Assembly: GCF_011694515.1 (NCBI RefSeq)
Contig: NZ_CP050192.1
Coordinates: 4,720,527-4,784,526, forward strand
DNA from: Mycobacterium sp. DL592
GTDB lineage: Bacteria > Actinomycetota > Actinomycetes > Mycobacteriales > Mycobacteriaceae
DNA length: 64,000 nucleotides
Reading direction: 5' to 3'
Shown here: piece by piece, positions 39,154 to 47,748 of the stretch
Position numbering within the stretch: the first letter of the stretch is position 1
How the letters are laid out: each line of letters begins with the position of its first letter
Notes under the pieces: generated by a model
Databases searched by the model: none
What the model was told of the DNA's origin: nothing
What the model saw: the letters and a program-made list of their open reading frames with translations, nothing else
Translations under genes and position numbers: made by a program

Positions 39154-42056
39154 CCCACACCATCGCCACCGAACCCGGCGCGAACCAGAAGCGCCCGGCG
39201 CTGCCGCACCTGATCCGCATCCTCGCGGTGCCGATCATCCTCTTCTGGATCGCCGCCGCCGTCGCCGTCAACATGCTCGCACCCGCGCTGGAAGTCGTCG
39301 GTGAGATGCACGCGGCGCCGATGGCTCCCTACGACGCCCCATCGATGATCGCGATGAAGAAGATGGGTGCCGACTTCCAGGAGTTCAACTCCAACGCCAC
39401 GATCATGGTCGTGATCGAGGGCCAGCAGCCGCTGGGCCCCGAGGCGCATGCCTACTACGACGAGATCATTCGCAAGCTGCGCGAGGATCCCGGACACATC
39501 CAGCACATCCAGGATTTCTGGGGCGACACCCTGACGGCGGCGGGTGCCCAGAGCGCCGACGGCAAGGCGGCCTACGTGATGCTGAACCTCGCCGGCGAGC
39601 AGGGTCAGACCCTGGCCAACGAGGGCGTCCAAGCCGTGCGCGACGTCATCGCGGGCACGAAGGCGCCCCCCGGGGTGCAGGCCTATGTGGCGGGCCCGGC
39701 CGCATTGACCCACGACACCCACGTCATCGGCAACGCCAGTCTCGCCGAGATCACCTTGATCACGCTGATCGCGATCGCGGTCATGCTCCTGGTGGTCTAC
39801 CGCTCAATCCGGACCACGCTGATCCAGTTGTTCCTGACATTCCTCGCGCTGCTGACTGCACGCGGTGTGGTCTCTGTGCTCGCCTACAACAACGCCTTCG
39901 GGCTGACGACCTTCGCCGGGAACATCCTGACGATGCTCGCCATCGCGGCGGCCACCGACTACGGCATCTTCATCTTCGGCCGATACCGCGAAGACCGCGG
40001 GATGGGCCTGGACCGCGACGACTCCTATTACGCCACGTTCAAATCCGTCGCACCCGTCATCGTCGGATCCGGCTTGACCATCGCGGGAGCGACCTACTGT
40101 CTGAGCTTCGCCCGGCTGCCGTACTTCACCACCATGGGAGCTCCGGTGGCGATCGGCATGCTCGTGGTCGTGGCGATCTCCGTCACGCTCGGCCCCGCCG
40201 TGCTCTACCTGGGCAGCCGGGTGGGGCTCTATGAGTCGAAAAGGCCGCCGCAGAGCCGGTTCTGGCGCCGGGTCGGCACCGCGGTGGTGCGCTGGCCCGC
40301 ACCGATCTTCGTCGCCAGCCTACTGGTGGTGCTGCTCGGCCTGGTTGCGATCCCGGGTTACAAGCCGGCCTACAACGACCGCTACTACATGCCCACGGAC
40401 GCGCCGGTCAACATCGGATTCGCCGCGGCCGACCGGCATTTCACCCAGGCCCGGATGAACCCCGACATCATGATGATCCAGGCCGATCACGACATGCGTA
40501 ATCCCGCGGACATGCTGGTGCTCAACAAGATCGCCAGCAACGTCATGCATACCGACGGCATCGCGATGGTGCAGAGCATCACCCGGCCGCTGGGCATTCC
40601 GATCCAGCACAGCTCGATCCCGTTCCAGACCAGTGTCGCCGGCCAGACCACCAACATGAACCTGCCGTTCCAGCAGGATCAACTGGCCAACCAGCTCAAG
40701 ACCGTCGACGCGATGAACACCTCTCTCGACATCCTGGAGAAGCAGTACCAGTTGTCGCTCAAGCAGACTCAGCTCACCCAGGACTCGGCGGCCAAGTCGG
40801 CAGACCTGCTGGAGACCACCAAGGCGCTTCGGGACAACATCGCCAACTTCGACGACCAGTTCAGGCCGCTGCGCAACTATTTCTACTGGGAACCGCACTG
40901 CTTCGACATCCCGCTCTGTTCGGCGACGAAATCCCTGTTCGATTCCCTGGACGGCATCGACGAGGTGACCGACAAAACTCAAGCGGTGCAGGGCAATACC
41001 GACCAGCTGGCCAGCCTCGCGCCGCAGCTGACCGCCCTACTGCCCCAGACGATTGCGTCGATGAAGGTCAGCCGGGACCTCGCGCTGGCGTCGTACAACA
41101 ATCAGAAGGCACTGCTCGACCAGATGCAGGCCAGTAATGACACCGCGCTGGCCATGGGCTCGAGCTTCGACCAGGCGAAGAACGACGACCTGTTCTTCCT
41201 GCCGCCGGAAGCCTTCCAGAATCCGGACTTTCAGCGCGGTTTGAAGATGTTCATGTCGCCGGACGGCAAGTCCACCCGAATGTTCATCACCCACGAAGGC
41301 GATCCCGCGACCGTGGACGGCATCGCCAGAGTCGACGCCGAGCGCAAGGCCGCCCAGGAGGCGCTCAAGATGTCGTCGCTGTCGAACGCCAAGGTCTATC
41401 TCGGCGGAGTCGCGGCGACCTACAAGGACATGTCCGACGGCGCGCGGTATGACCTGCTGATCGCGGTGGTGTCGTCGTTGACGCTGATCTTCATGATCAT
41501 GCTGATCCTGACGCGCAGCGTGGTCGCCGCATCCGTGATCGTCGGCACCGCGGGCAGCTCGATCGCCGCGTCCTTCGGTATCTCGGTGCTGATCTGGCAG
41601 AACCTCCTCGGCATCCAGGTGCAATGGCTGGTCATGCTGATGTCGGTCATCATCCTGCTGGCGGTTGGCAGCGACTACAACCTGCTGCTGGTCTCACGGT
41701 TCAAAGACGAGATCCATGCCGGGCTCAAGACCGGCATCATCCGCTCGATGGCCGGCACCGGCGGCGTGGTGACGTCGGCCGGGCTGGTGTTCGCCGCGAC
41801 GATGGCGGGGATGATGTTCAGCCAGCTGACCGTGCTGGCCCAGATGGGGTCGACGATCGCCATCGGCCTGCTGATCGACACCTTCATCGTCAGGTCACTG
41901 CTGATGCCCTCGATCGCGACCCTGCTCGGCCGCTGGTTCTGGTGGCCCCAGGTGGTCTACCCACGCGGCAACAACCACTTCCGGGCGCCGCAGACAACGC
42001 CGCCCACATCGCCGGCCAGCGACGCGGACACCGCGGAAGTGCACGCCGGGGCGTAA
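39150..42056 (+). CDS. mmpL: MmpL RND transporter
   Basis: 968-aa RND-superfamily exporter. Proton-relay Asp-Tyr pairs are present in both membrane halves: ATDYGIF (Asp270) and GSDYNLLL (Asp842). The second periplasmic region (about 500-680) is a long heptad-rich coiled coil with two Cys (HCFDIPLC), as in MmpL4/MmpL5-type pumps that work with MmpS. The ATG overlaps the mmpS stop. Substrate is unknown; MmpS4/5-MmpL4/5 homologues export siderophores and azole- or bedaquiline-like drugs. The fold assignment is firm, the subfamily less so. Confidence 0.9.
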   Translation: MTHTIATEPGANQKRPALPHLIRILAVPIILFWIAAAVAVNMLAPALEVVGEMHAAPMAPYDAPSMIAMKKMGADFQEFNSNATIMVVIEGQQPLGPEAHAYYDEIIRKLREDPGHIQHIQDFWGDTLTAAGAQSADGKAAYVMLNLAGEQGQTLANEGVQAVRDVIAGTKAPPGVQAYVAGPAALTHDTHVIGNASLAEITLITLIAIAVMLLVVYRSIRTTLIQLFLTFLALLTARGVVSVLAYNNAFGLTTFAGNILTMLAIAAATDYGIFIFGRYREDRGMGLDRDDSYYATFKSVAPVIVGSGLTIAGATYCLSFARLPYFTTMGAPVAIGMLVVVAISVTLGPAVLYLGSRVGLYESKRPPQSRFWRRVGTAVVRWPAPIFVASLLVVLLGLVAIPGYKPAYNDRYYMPTDAPVNIGFAAADRHFTQARMNPDIMMIQADHDMRNPADMLVLNKIASNVMHTDGIAMVQSITRPLGIPIQHSSIPFQTSVAGQTTNMNLPFQQDQLANQLKTVDAMNTSLDILEKQYQLSLKQTQLTQDSAAKSADLLETTKALRDNIANFDDQFRPLRNYFYWEPHCFDIPLCSATKSLFDSLDGIDEVTDKTQAVQGNTDQLASLAPQLTALLPQTIASMKVSRDLALASYNNQKALLDQMQASNDTALAMGSSFDQAKNDDLFFLPPEAFQNPDFQRGLKMFMSPDGKSTRMFITHEGDPATVDGIARVDAERKAAQEALKMSSLSNAKVYLGGVAATYKDMSDGARYDLLIAVVSSLTLIFMIMLILTRSVVAASVIVGTAGSSIAASFGISVLIWQNLLGIQVQWLVMLMSVIILLAVGSDYNLLLVSRFKDEIHAGLKTGIIRSMAGTGGVVTSAGLVFAATMAGMMFSQLTVLAQMGSTIAIGLLIDTFIVRSLLMPSIATLLGRWFWWPQVVYPRGNNHFRAPQTTPPTSPASDADTAEVHAGA

Positions 42057-42818
42057 CTACTGCCAGCGGCCGAGGATCTCGCGCGCCCGCACCGCCAGTG
42101 CGGCCTGCCAGAACGGTCCGAAGCTGATGCGTCCCACACCGAGCGGCCCGAACGTGGCCGGGTCGTCGGACTCCGGCAGCGCGATCGCGTTGATCGGCAG
42201 TGGCAGTTCGGTGGCCAGCCGGCGCAGCGTGTCGTCGTCATGCCGGCCGACCGGATAGAGGACGTCGGCACCCGCGGCGGCGGCTTCGGCGAGCCGGGCG
42301 ATGGCACGCTCCACCCGATCGGAGGCATCGCCGTCCTGGCGCAGGAACAGATCGGTGCGGGCATTGACCACCACGTGGACCCCGGCCGCGTCGGCGGCAG
42401 CGCGCAATGCACCCACCAACTCGGCATGCTCCGCCGCGGACCGCAGTCGGCCGCCCTCGGAATGCACGGTGTCCTCGATGTTGAGGCCGACCGCCCCTAC
42501 GCCGAGCAGGCCGTCGATCAAGCGCGCGGCCGCCAGCCCGTAACCCGATTCGATGTCGACCGAGATCGGGACGTCGACCGCCGCGGTGACCTGGGCGACG
42601 CGCGCCAACAGGTCGTCGAACGTCATACCTTCGTTGTCGGGCTTGCCGATGGAGTCCGCGACCGGGTGGCTGCCAACGGTCAGCGCGCGGAATCCGGCGT
42701 CGACGGCGAGCTTGGCCGACCAGGCATCCCAGACCGTCGGCAGAACCACGGGATTACCGGGCTGATGTAGCGCCAACAACACCTCGGCGCGGTCGGCAAG
42801 GATGGTGTGGTCGGTCAT
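42057..42818 (-). CDS. PEP mutase / isocitrate lyase family enzyme
   Basis: 253-aa enzyme of the isocitrate lyase/phosphonomutase superfamily. It has the TIM-barrel segments VVLPTVWDAWSAKLAVDAGF, the metal-binding DIESGYG and GLNIEDTVH, and NARTDLFL. The catalytic KKCGH of isocitrate lyase is absent, so it is more like 2-methylisocitrate lyase-related or oxaloacetate-hydrolase-like proteins of unknown substrate. AAGGAG precedes the ATG at 42818. Its stop abuts the mmpL stop. No phosphonate genes are nearby. Confidence 0.83.
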   Translation of the reverse strand: MTDHTILADRAEVLLALHQPGNPVVLPTVWDAWSAKLAVDAGFRALTVGSHPVADSIGKPDNEGMTFDDLLARVAQVTAAVDVPISVDIESGYGLAAARLIDGLLGVGAVGLNIEDTVHSEGGRLRSAAEHAELVGALRAAADAAGVHVVVNARTDLFLRQDGDASDRVERAIARLAEAAAAGADVLYPVGRHDDDTLRRLATELPLPINAIALPESDDPATFGPLGVGRISFGPFWQAALAVRAREILGRWQ

Positions 42819-42886
42819 GGCAGCACTCCTTCTGTTCATCTGTGGGTTGGGTGGTGCAACACGGCGCTGTCGAGACTCTTACCGGA

Positions 42887-42902
42887 CGTGACTTGTCTCA
42901 CG
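42887..42902. promoter_or_regulatory. CRP-like site upstream of the sdh1 operon
   Basis: CGTGACTTGTCTCACG matches TGTGA-N6-TCACA at 8 of 10 fixed positions with both GTGA/TCAC cores intact; the flanking bases extend it to an 18-base perfect palindrome with 6-bp arms (42886-42903). It is 72 bases before the TTG start at 42975, in the operon promoter region. Confidence 0.68.
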
Positions 42903-42974
42903 TTTCCTTCAGGACGTGGCTAACATCGGGTGTCGTACTGTGATCCGTAACACCTTCAGCCTCGAGGAGGTCCG

Positions 42975-43271
42975 TTGTCCACCACCACCGAATTGACCGA
43001 ACTGCACCATCTCATCGGCGGATTGCGGCGGTGCGTGACGTCTCTCAAGTCGAAGTACGGCGACTCCCCGGCAATGCGCCGAATAGTCAACGACGCCGAG
43101 CGAATCCTCAATGACGTCGAGCTTCTCGATATAGATGCCAATGAGCTCGAACTGAGCCAGCAAACCATTGTGGTGTCCGGCGAGAAGATCCCGATCCCGG
43201 ACACTCCATACGACAGCGCCTTTTGGCGCGACGTCGATGACGAGGGTGTCGGCGGGCACAACCGTCACTGA
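42975..43271 (+). CDS. Rv0250c-like conserved protein, first gene of the sdh1 operon
   Basis: 98-aa acidic protein of unknown function, with a helical N-terminal half (LHHLIGGLRRCVTSLKSKYG, then MRRIVNDAERILNDVELLDID) and a C-terminal PDTPYDSAFWRDVDDEG. By size and position it matches the small conserved protein that precedes Sdh1 genes in mycobacteria. The TTG start is supported by an excellent GAGGAGG. A CRP-like palindrome lies upstream. It may be a regulatory or assembly partner of Sdh1, but nothing in the sequence proves this. Confidence 0.82.
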   Translation: MSTTTELTELHHLIGGLRRCVTSLKSKYGDSPAMRRIVNDAERILNDVELLDIDANELELSQQTIVVSGEKIPIPDTPYDSAFWRDVDDEGVGGHNRH

Positions 43272-43339
43272 CCCGCTTTTTACCGGGTGCCGTGATCTAG
43301 GTACCCTCCGAACAGTTCATGCGAAGGGGATCACAGTAG

Positions 43340-44176
43340 ATGAGCGCACCTGCGGGTAACCGCCCTGCGACCGGCGTCTTCTCACCGGGTCGCGCCCAGA
43401 TTTCGCAGCGCACGCTGCGGACCGACAACTGGCTGAAGTCACCGATCGTCACCGACCTCGGCTTCGCCGCGTTCATCATCTACGCGACGGTGCGGGCGTT
43501 CCAGCGCGACCACTTCTTCGTGCCGCAGTACCACTACCTGACGCCGTTCTACTCACCGTGTCTGAGCAAGGCGTGTGGGGAGGCCAGTGACTTCTGGCCG
43601 CAGATCCTGCCCGACACCGGTGTGCTGTCGCTACTGCCCTATGCGTTGCTGTCGCTGCCGTTCCTGCTGCTGTTCCGGCTGACCTGCTACTACTACCGCG
43701 GCGCCTACTACCGCTCGGTGTGGCAGGCTCCGACCGCCTGCGCCGTGGCCGAGCCGCACGCGAAATACACTGGGGAGACCCGGCTTCCGCTGATCATCCA
43801 GAACACCCACCGGTACTTCTTCTATATCGCCGGCATCATCTCGATCATCAACACCTACGACGCCATCGTCGCCTTCCACTCCGACAAGACCGCCAGCGGT
43901 TTCGGATTCGGGCTGGGCAACGTCATCCTGGTGGCCAACGTCGTGCTGCTGTGGATCTACACCCTGTCCTGCCACTCCTGCCGCCACATCGCAGGCGGCC
44001 GGCTCAAGCACTTCTCCAAGCACCCGGTTCGCTACTGGGCCTGGACCCAGATCAGCAAGATCAACACCCGCCACAAGCTGTTCGCCTGGATCACCCTGGG
44101 CAGCCTGATGTTCACCGACTTCTACGTCATGCTCGTGGCCAGTGGCACTATCTCTGACCTGAGATTCATTGGCTGA
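43340..44176 (+). CDS. sdhC: Succinate dehydrogenase 1 membrane subunit
   Basis: 278-aa integral membrane anchor of the Sdh1 complex, with about five spans. It resembles Rv0249c rather than classical heme-binding SdhC. Two Cys pairs stand out: Cys74/Cys79 (SPCLSKACG) and Cys211/Cys214 with His212/His216 (SCHSCRH). Mycobacterial Sdh1 is reported to hold a membrane-embedded Rieske-type Fe-S cluster, and these residues are candidate ligands. It passes electrons from the SdhB clusters to menaquinone. GAAGGGG precedes the ATG; sdhA follows after 36 bases. Confidence 0.88.
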   Translation: MSAPAGNRPATGVFSPGRAQISQRTLRTDNWLKSPIVTDLGFAAFIIYATVRAFQRDHFFVPQYHYLTPFYSPCLSKACGEASDFWPQILPDTGVLSLLPYALLSLPFLLLFRLTCYYYRGAYYRSVWQAPTACAVAEPHAKYTGETRLPLIIQNTHRYFFYIAGIISIINTYDAIVAFHSDKTASGFGFGLGNVILVANVVLLWIYTLSCHSCRHIAGGRLKHFSKHPVRYWAWTQISKINTRHKLFAWITLGSLMFTDFYVMLVASGTISDLRFIG

Positions 44177-44212
44177 CAAGCAGTTTTATACACATAGTTT
44201 GAGTGAGGACAC

Positions 44213-46132
44213 ATGACGGTTGAAGTCGAACGGCATTCCTACGACGTTGTCGTGATCGGTGCCGGCGGCTCGGGTCTGCGCGCAGTCATCGAGGCTCGCG
44301 AACGGGGCCTCAAGGTCGCCGTGGTGAGCAAGTCGCTGTTCGGTAAGGCCCACACCGTGATGGCCGAGGGCGGCTGCGCGGCGGCCATGCGCAACGTCAA
44401 CACCAAGGACAGCTGGCAGGTGCACTTCGGTGACACCATGCGTGGCGGCAAGTTCCTCAACAACTGGCGGATGGCCGAGCTGCACGCCCAGGAAGCCCCC
44501 GACCGGGTGTGGGAGCTGGAAACCTACGGCGCCCTGTTCGACCGCACCAAAGACGGCCGGATCAGCCAGCGCAACTTCGGTGGCCACACCTACCCGCGGC
44601 TGGCCCACGTGGGTGACCGCACCGGCTTGGAGATCATCCGCACCCTGCAGCAGAAGATCGTGTCGCTGCAGCAGGAGGACAAGGCCGAGCTCGGCGACTA
44701 CGAAGCCCGGATCAAGATCTTCCACGAGTGCGCGATCACCGAGCTGATCAAGGACGGCGATAAAATCGCCGGCGCGTTCGGCTACTGGCGCGAGACCGGC
44801 AAGTTCATCCTGTTCGAGGCGCCCGCGGTCGTGCTGGCCACCGGCGGTATCGGCAAGTCGTTCAAGGTGTCCTCGAACTCCTGGGAGTACACCGGTGACG
44901 GCCACGCGCTCGCGCTGCGGGCCGGTTCGGCGCTGATCAACATGGAGTTCATCCAGTTCCACCCGACCGGGATGGTCTGGCCGCTGTCGGTGAAGGGCAT
45001 CCTGGTCACCGAGGGTGTGCGCGGTGACGGCGGAGTTCTGAAGAACTCCGAAGGAAAGCGCTTCATGTTCGACTACATCCCCTCGGTCTTCAAGGGCCAG
45101 TACGCCGAGACAGAGGAAGAAGCCGACCAGTGGCTCAAGGACAACGACTCCGCGCGCCGCACGCCTGACCTTCTCCCCCGCGACGAGGTGGCCCGCGCCA
45201 TCAACACCGAGGTGAAGGCCGGCCGCGGCACCCCGCACGGCGGCGTGTACCTCGACATCGCCACCCGCATGACGCCGGAGGAGATCAAGAAGCGTCTGCC
45301 GTCGATGTACCACCAGTTCCTGGAGCTGGCCGAGGTCGACATCACCAAGGACGAGATGGAGGTCGGACCGACCTGCCATTACGTCATGGGCGGAATCGAG
45401 GTCGACCCGGATACCGGCGCCGCGGCCACCCCCGGCCTGTTCGCCGCGGGCGAGTGTTCCGGCGGTATGCACGGTTCCAATCGTCTGGGCGGTAACTCGC
45501 TGTCGGATCTGCTGGTGTTCGGCCGTCGCGCCGGGCTCGGCGCCGCCGACTACGTGCGGGCGCTGTCCAGCCGGCCGGCGGTGTCGGAGGAGTCCGTGAC
45601 GGCCGCCGCCGAACTGGCGCTCGAGCCGTTCAAGGGCCCGCAAGGCGAAGCCAAGCCGGAGAACCCCTACACCCTGCACGCTGAGCTGCAGCAGACGATG
45701 AACGACCTCGTCGGCATCATCCGCACCGAACCCGAGATCAACGAGGCCTTGGCCAAGATCGAGGAATTCAAGGTCCGTTACCACAACATCGAGTCCAGCG
45801 GCGGCCGCGAGTTCAACCCGGGCTGGCACCTGGCCATCGACATGCGCAACATGCTGCTGGTCAGCGAGTGCGTGGCCAAGGCCGCACTGGCACGCACCGA
45901 GAGCCGTGGCGGTCACACCCGCGACGACTACCCGCAGATGGATCCCGAGTGGCGGCGCACGCTGCTGGTCTGCCGGACCGCAGGCGACGCTGTGGTGCCC
46001 GATGTGACGGTCACCAAAGAAGTTCAGCCGCCGATGCGCGAGGATCTGCTTGAGGTCTTCGAGGTCGAAGAACTCGGCAAGTACTTCACCGAAGAGGAAT
46101 TGGCGCAGCATCCGGGACGGAGGACGCAGTGA
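44213..46132 (+). CDS. sdhA: Succinate dehydrogenase 1 flavoprotein subunit
   Basis: 639-aa catalytic subunit that oxidises succinate to fumarate. The FAD-binding fold is VVIGAGGSGLRAVIEA at about 13-28; His47 in KAHTVMAEGG is the position of the covalent flavin link; HPTGM and the EGVRGDGG segment at about 255-280 belong to the active site, and NRLGGNSLSDLLVFGR is the C-terminal FAD motif. Its length fits the longer actinobacterial Sdh1/fumarate-reductase-like group. The start of sdhB overlaps its stop by 4 bases, giving coupled translation. Confidence 0.94.
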   Translation: MTVEVERHSYDVVVIGAGGSGLRAVIEARERGLKVAVVSKSLFGKAHTVMAEGGCAAAMRNVNTKDSWQVHFGDTMRGGKFLNNWRMAELHAQEAPDRVWELETYGALFDRTKDGRISQRNFGGHTYPRLAHVGDRTGLEIIRTLQQKIVSLQQEDKAELGDYEARIKIFHECAITELIKDGDKIAGAFGYWRETGKFILFEAPAVVLATGGIGKSFKVSSNSWEYTGDGHALALRAGSALINMEFIQFHPTGMVWPLSVKGILVTEGVRGDGGVLKNSEGKRFMFDYIPSVFKGQYAETEEEADQWLKDNDSARRTPDLLPRDEVARAINTEVKAGRGTPHGGVYLDIATRMTPEEIKKRLPSMYHQFLELAEVDITKDEMEVGPTCHYVMGGIEVDPDTGAAATPGLFAAGECSGGMHGSNRLGGNSLSDLLVFGRRAGLGAADYVRALSSRPAVSEESVTAAAELALEPFKGPQGEAKPENPYTLHAELQQTMNDLVGIIRTEPEINEALAKIEEFKVRYHNIESSGGREFNPGWHLAIDMRNMLLVSECVAKAALARTESRGGHTRDDYPQMDPEWRRTLLVCRTAGDAVVPDVTVTKEVQPPMREDLLEVFEVEELGKYFTEEELAQHPGRRTQ

Positions 46133-46878
46133 GCTATCTGGCGAAGCTGAGGGTGTGGCGCGGCGACGACGAGGGCGGTGGCCTTCAGGACTACTCGGTC
46201 GACGTCAACGAGGGTGAGGTCGTCCTCGACATCATCCATCGCCTGCAGGCCGAGCAGACCCCGGACCTCGCGGTGCGGTGGAACTGCAAGGCAGGCAAGT
46301 GCGGTTCGTGTTCTGCGGAGATAAACGGCCGACCGCGGCTGATGTGCATGACCCGGATGTCGACGTTCGCCGAGACCGACACCATCACCATCACCCCGTT
46401 GCGTACCTTCCCGGTGATTCGCGACCTGGTCACCGACGTCTCGTTCAACTACGAAAAGGCCCGCGAGATCCCAGCATTCGCGCCGCCGAAGGATCTGCAG
46501 CCCGGTGAGTACCGGATGGCCCAGATTGACGTCGAGCGCTCGCAGGAGTTCCGCAAGTGCATCGAGTGCTTCCTGTGCCAGAACGTCTGCCACGTGGTGC
46601 GTGACCACGAGGAGAACAAGCAGGAGTTCGCCGGCCCGCGCTTCCTGATGCGCGTCGCCGAGCTTGACATGCACCCGCTGGACACGCTGGACCGCAAGGA
46701 CATGGCCCAGGAGGACTTCGGTCTGGGCTACTGCAACATCACCAAGTGCTGCACCGAGGTGTGCCCCGAGCACATCAAGATCACCGACAATGCGCTGATC
46801 CCGATGAAGGAGCGCGTGGTCGACCGCAAGTACGACCCGGTGGTGTGGCTCGGCAATAAGTTGTTCAAACGGAAGTAG
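46129..46878 (+). CDS. sdhB: Succinate dehydrogenase 1 iron-sulfur subunit
   Basis: 249-aa electron-transfer subunit. The N-terminal ferredoxin domain has CKAGKCGSC and a distal MCM Cys for [2Fe-2S]; the C-terminal domain has CIECFLCQNVC and CTEVCPEHIK for the [4Fe-4S] and [3Fe-4S] clusters. It links the SdhA flavin to the membrane subunit. The GTG start overlaps the sdhA stop. A perfect inverted repeat follows 12 bases after its stop. Confidence 0.94.
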   Translation: MSYLAKLRVWRGDDEGGGLQDYSVDVNEGEVVLDIIHRLQAEQTPDLAVRWNCKAGKCGSCSAEINGRPRLMCMTRMSTFAETDTITITPLRTFPVIRDLVTDVSFNYEKAREIPAFAPPKDLQPGEYRMAQIDVERSQEFRKCIECFLCQNVCHVVRDHEENKQEFAGPRFLMRVAELDMHPLDTLDRKDMAQEDFGLGYCNITKCCTEVCPEHIKITDNALIPMKERVVDRKYDPVVWLGNKLFKRK

Positions 46879-46889
46879 ACGCCTTTTCC

Positions 46890-46936
46890 ACGAGCGTGAA
46901 TCCACTGCCAGTATTCGGTAGAGGGTTCACGCTCGT
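46890..46936 (+). terminator. Terminator-like inverted repeat after sdhB
   Basis: ACGAGCGTGAA (46890-46900) and TTCACGCTCGT (46926-46936) are perfect reverse complements with a 25-base loop, located 12 bases after the sdhB stop and before the next small gene. There is no T-tract. Confidence 0.6.
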
Positions 46937-46960
46937 TGGCATGTGGGTAGCCTCCCAAAC

Positions 46961-47116
46961 ATGGGAACCTCCCACAGCATCAACGAGATTCGCACCGCGA
47001 TCCGCGAGTTGTCGGCGCGCGCCGAGCTGGCCCGAAAAGAGGGCCGGTCCGAGGACGCCGACGAACTCGACAGGCGCATCGCGGGCTATCGCGACGAACT
47101 CGCCGAGCGGCCCTGA
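46961..47116 (+). CDS. 51-residue hypothetical protein
   Basis: A 52-codon frame starting at an ATG and encoding MGTSHSINEIRTAIREL, then a charged helix rich in Glu, Arg, Asp and Ala and ending RDELAERP. Codon third positions are strongly GC-biased, as in neighbouring genes, and heptad-like spacing (IRELSARAELARKEG, then LDRRIAGYRDEL) suggests a helical hairpin or coiled coil. It follows the sdhB terminator and converges on the flavin reductase. The ribosome site is weak. Probable real small gene; function unknown. Confidence 0.6.
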   Translation: MGTSHSINEIRTAIRELSARAELARKEGRSEDADELDRRIAGYRDELAERP

Positions 47117-47141
47117 CGGCCACGGCGCCGGTCAGACTGGG

Positions 47142-47672
<531 letters not shown>

Positions 47673-47748
47673 CTACGCGATCTTTTTCACAGATGGTCCT
47701 TAGCCCTGCCAGGGCGCGAACATATTAACGGTTGAGTAACCTGTCGCC

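Noticed and set aside
44186-46111. Minus-strand frame of about 640 codons opposite sdhA
   Set aside because: Fully antisense to an unmistakable SdhA; the translation lacks any recognisable family.
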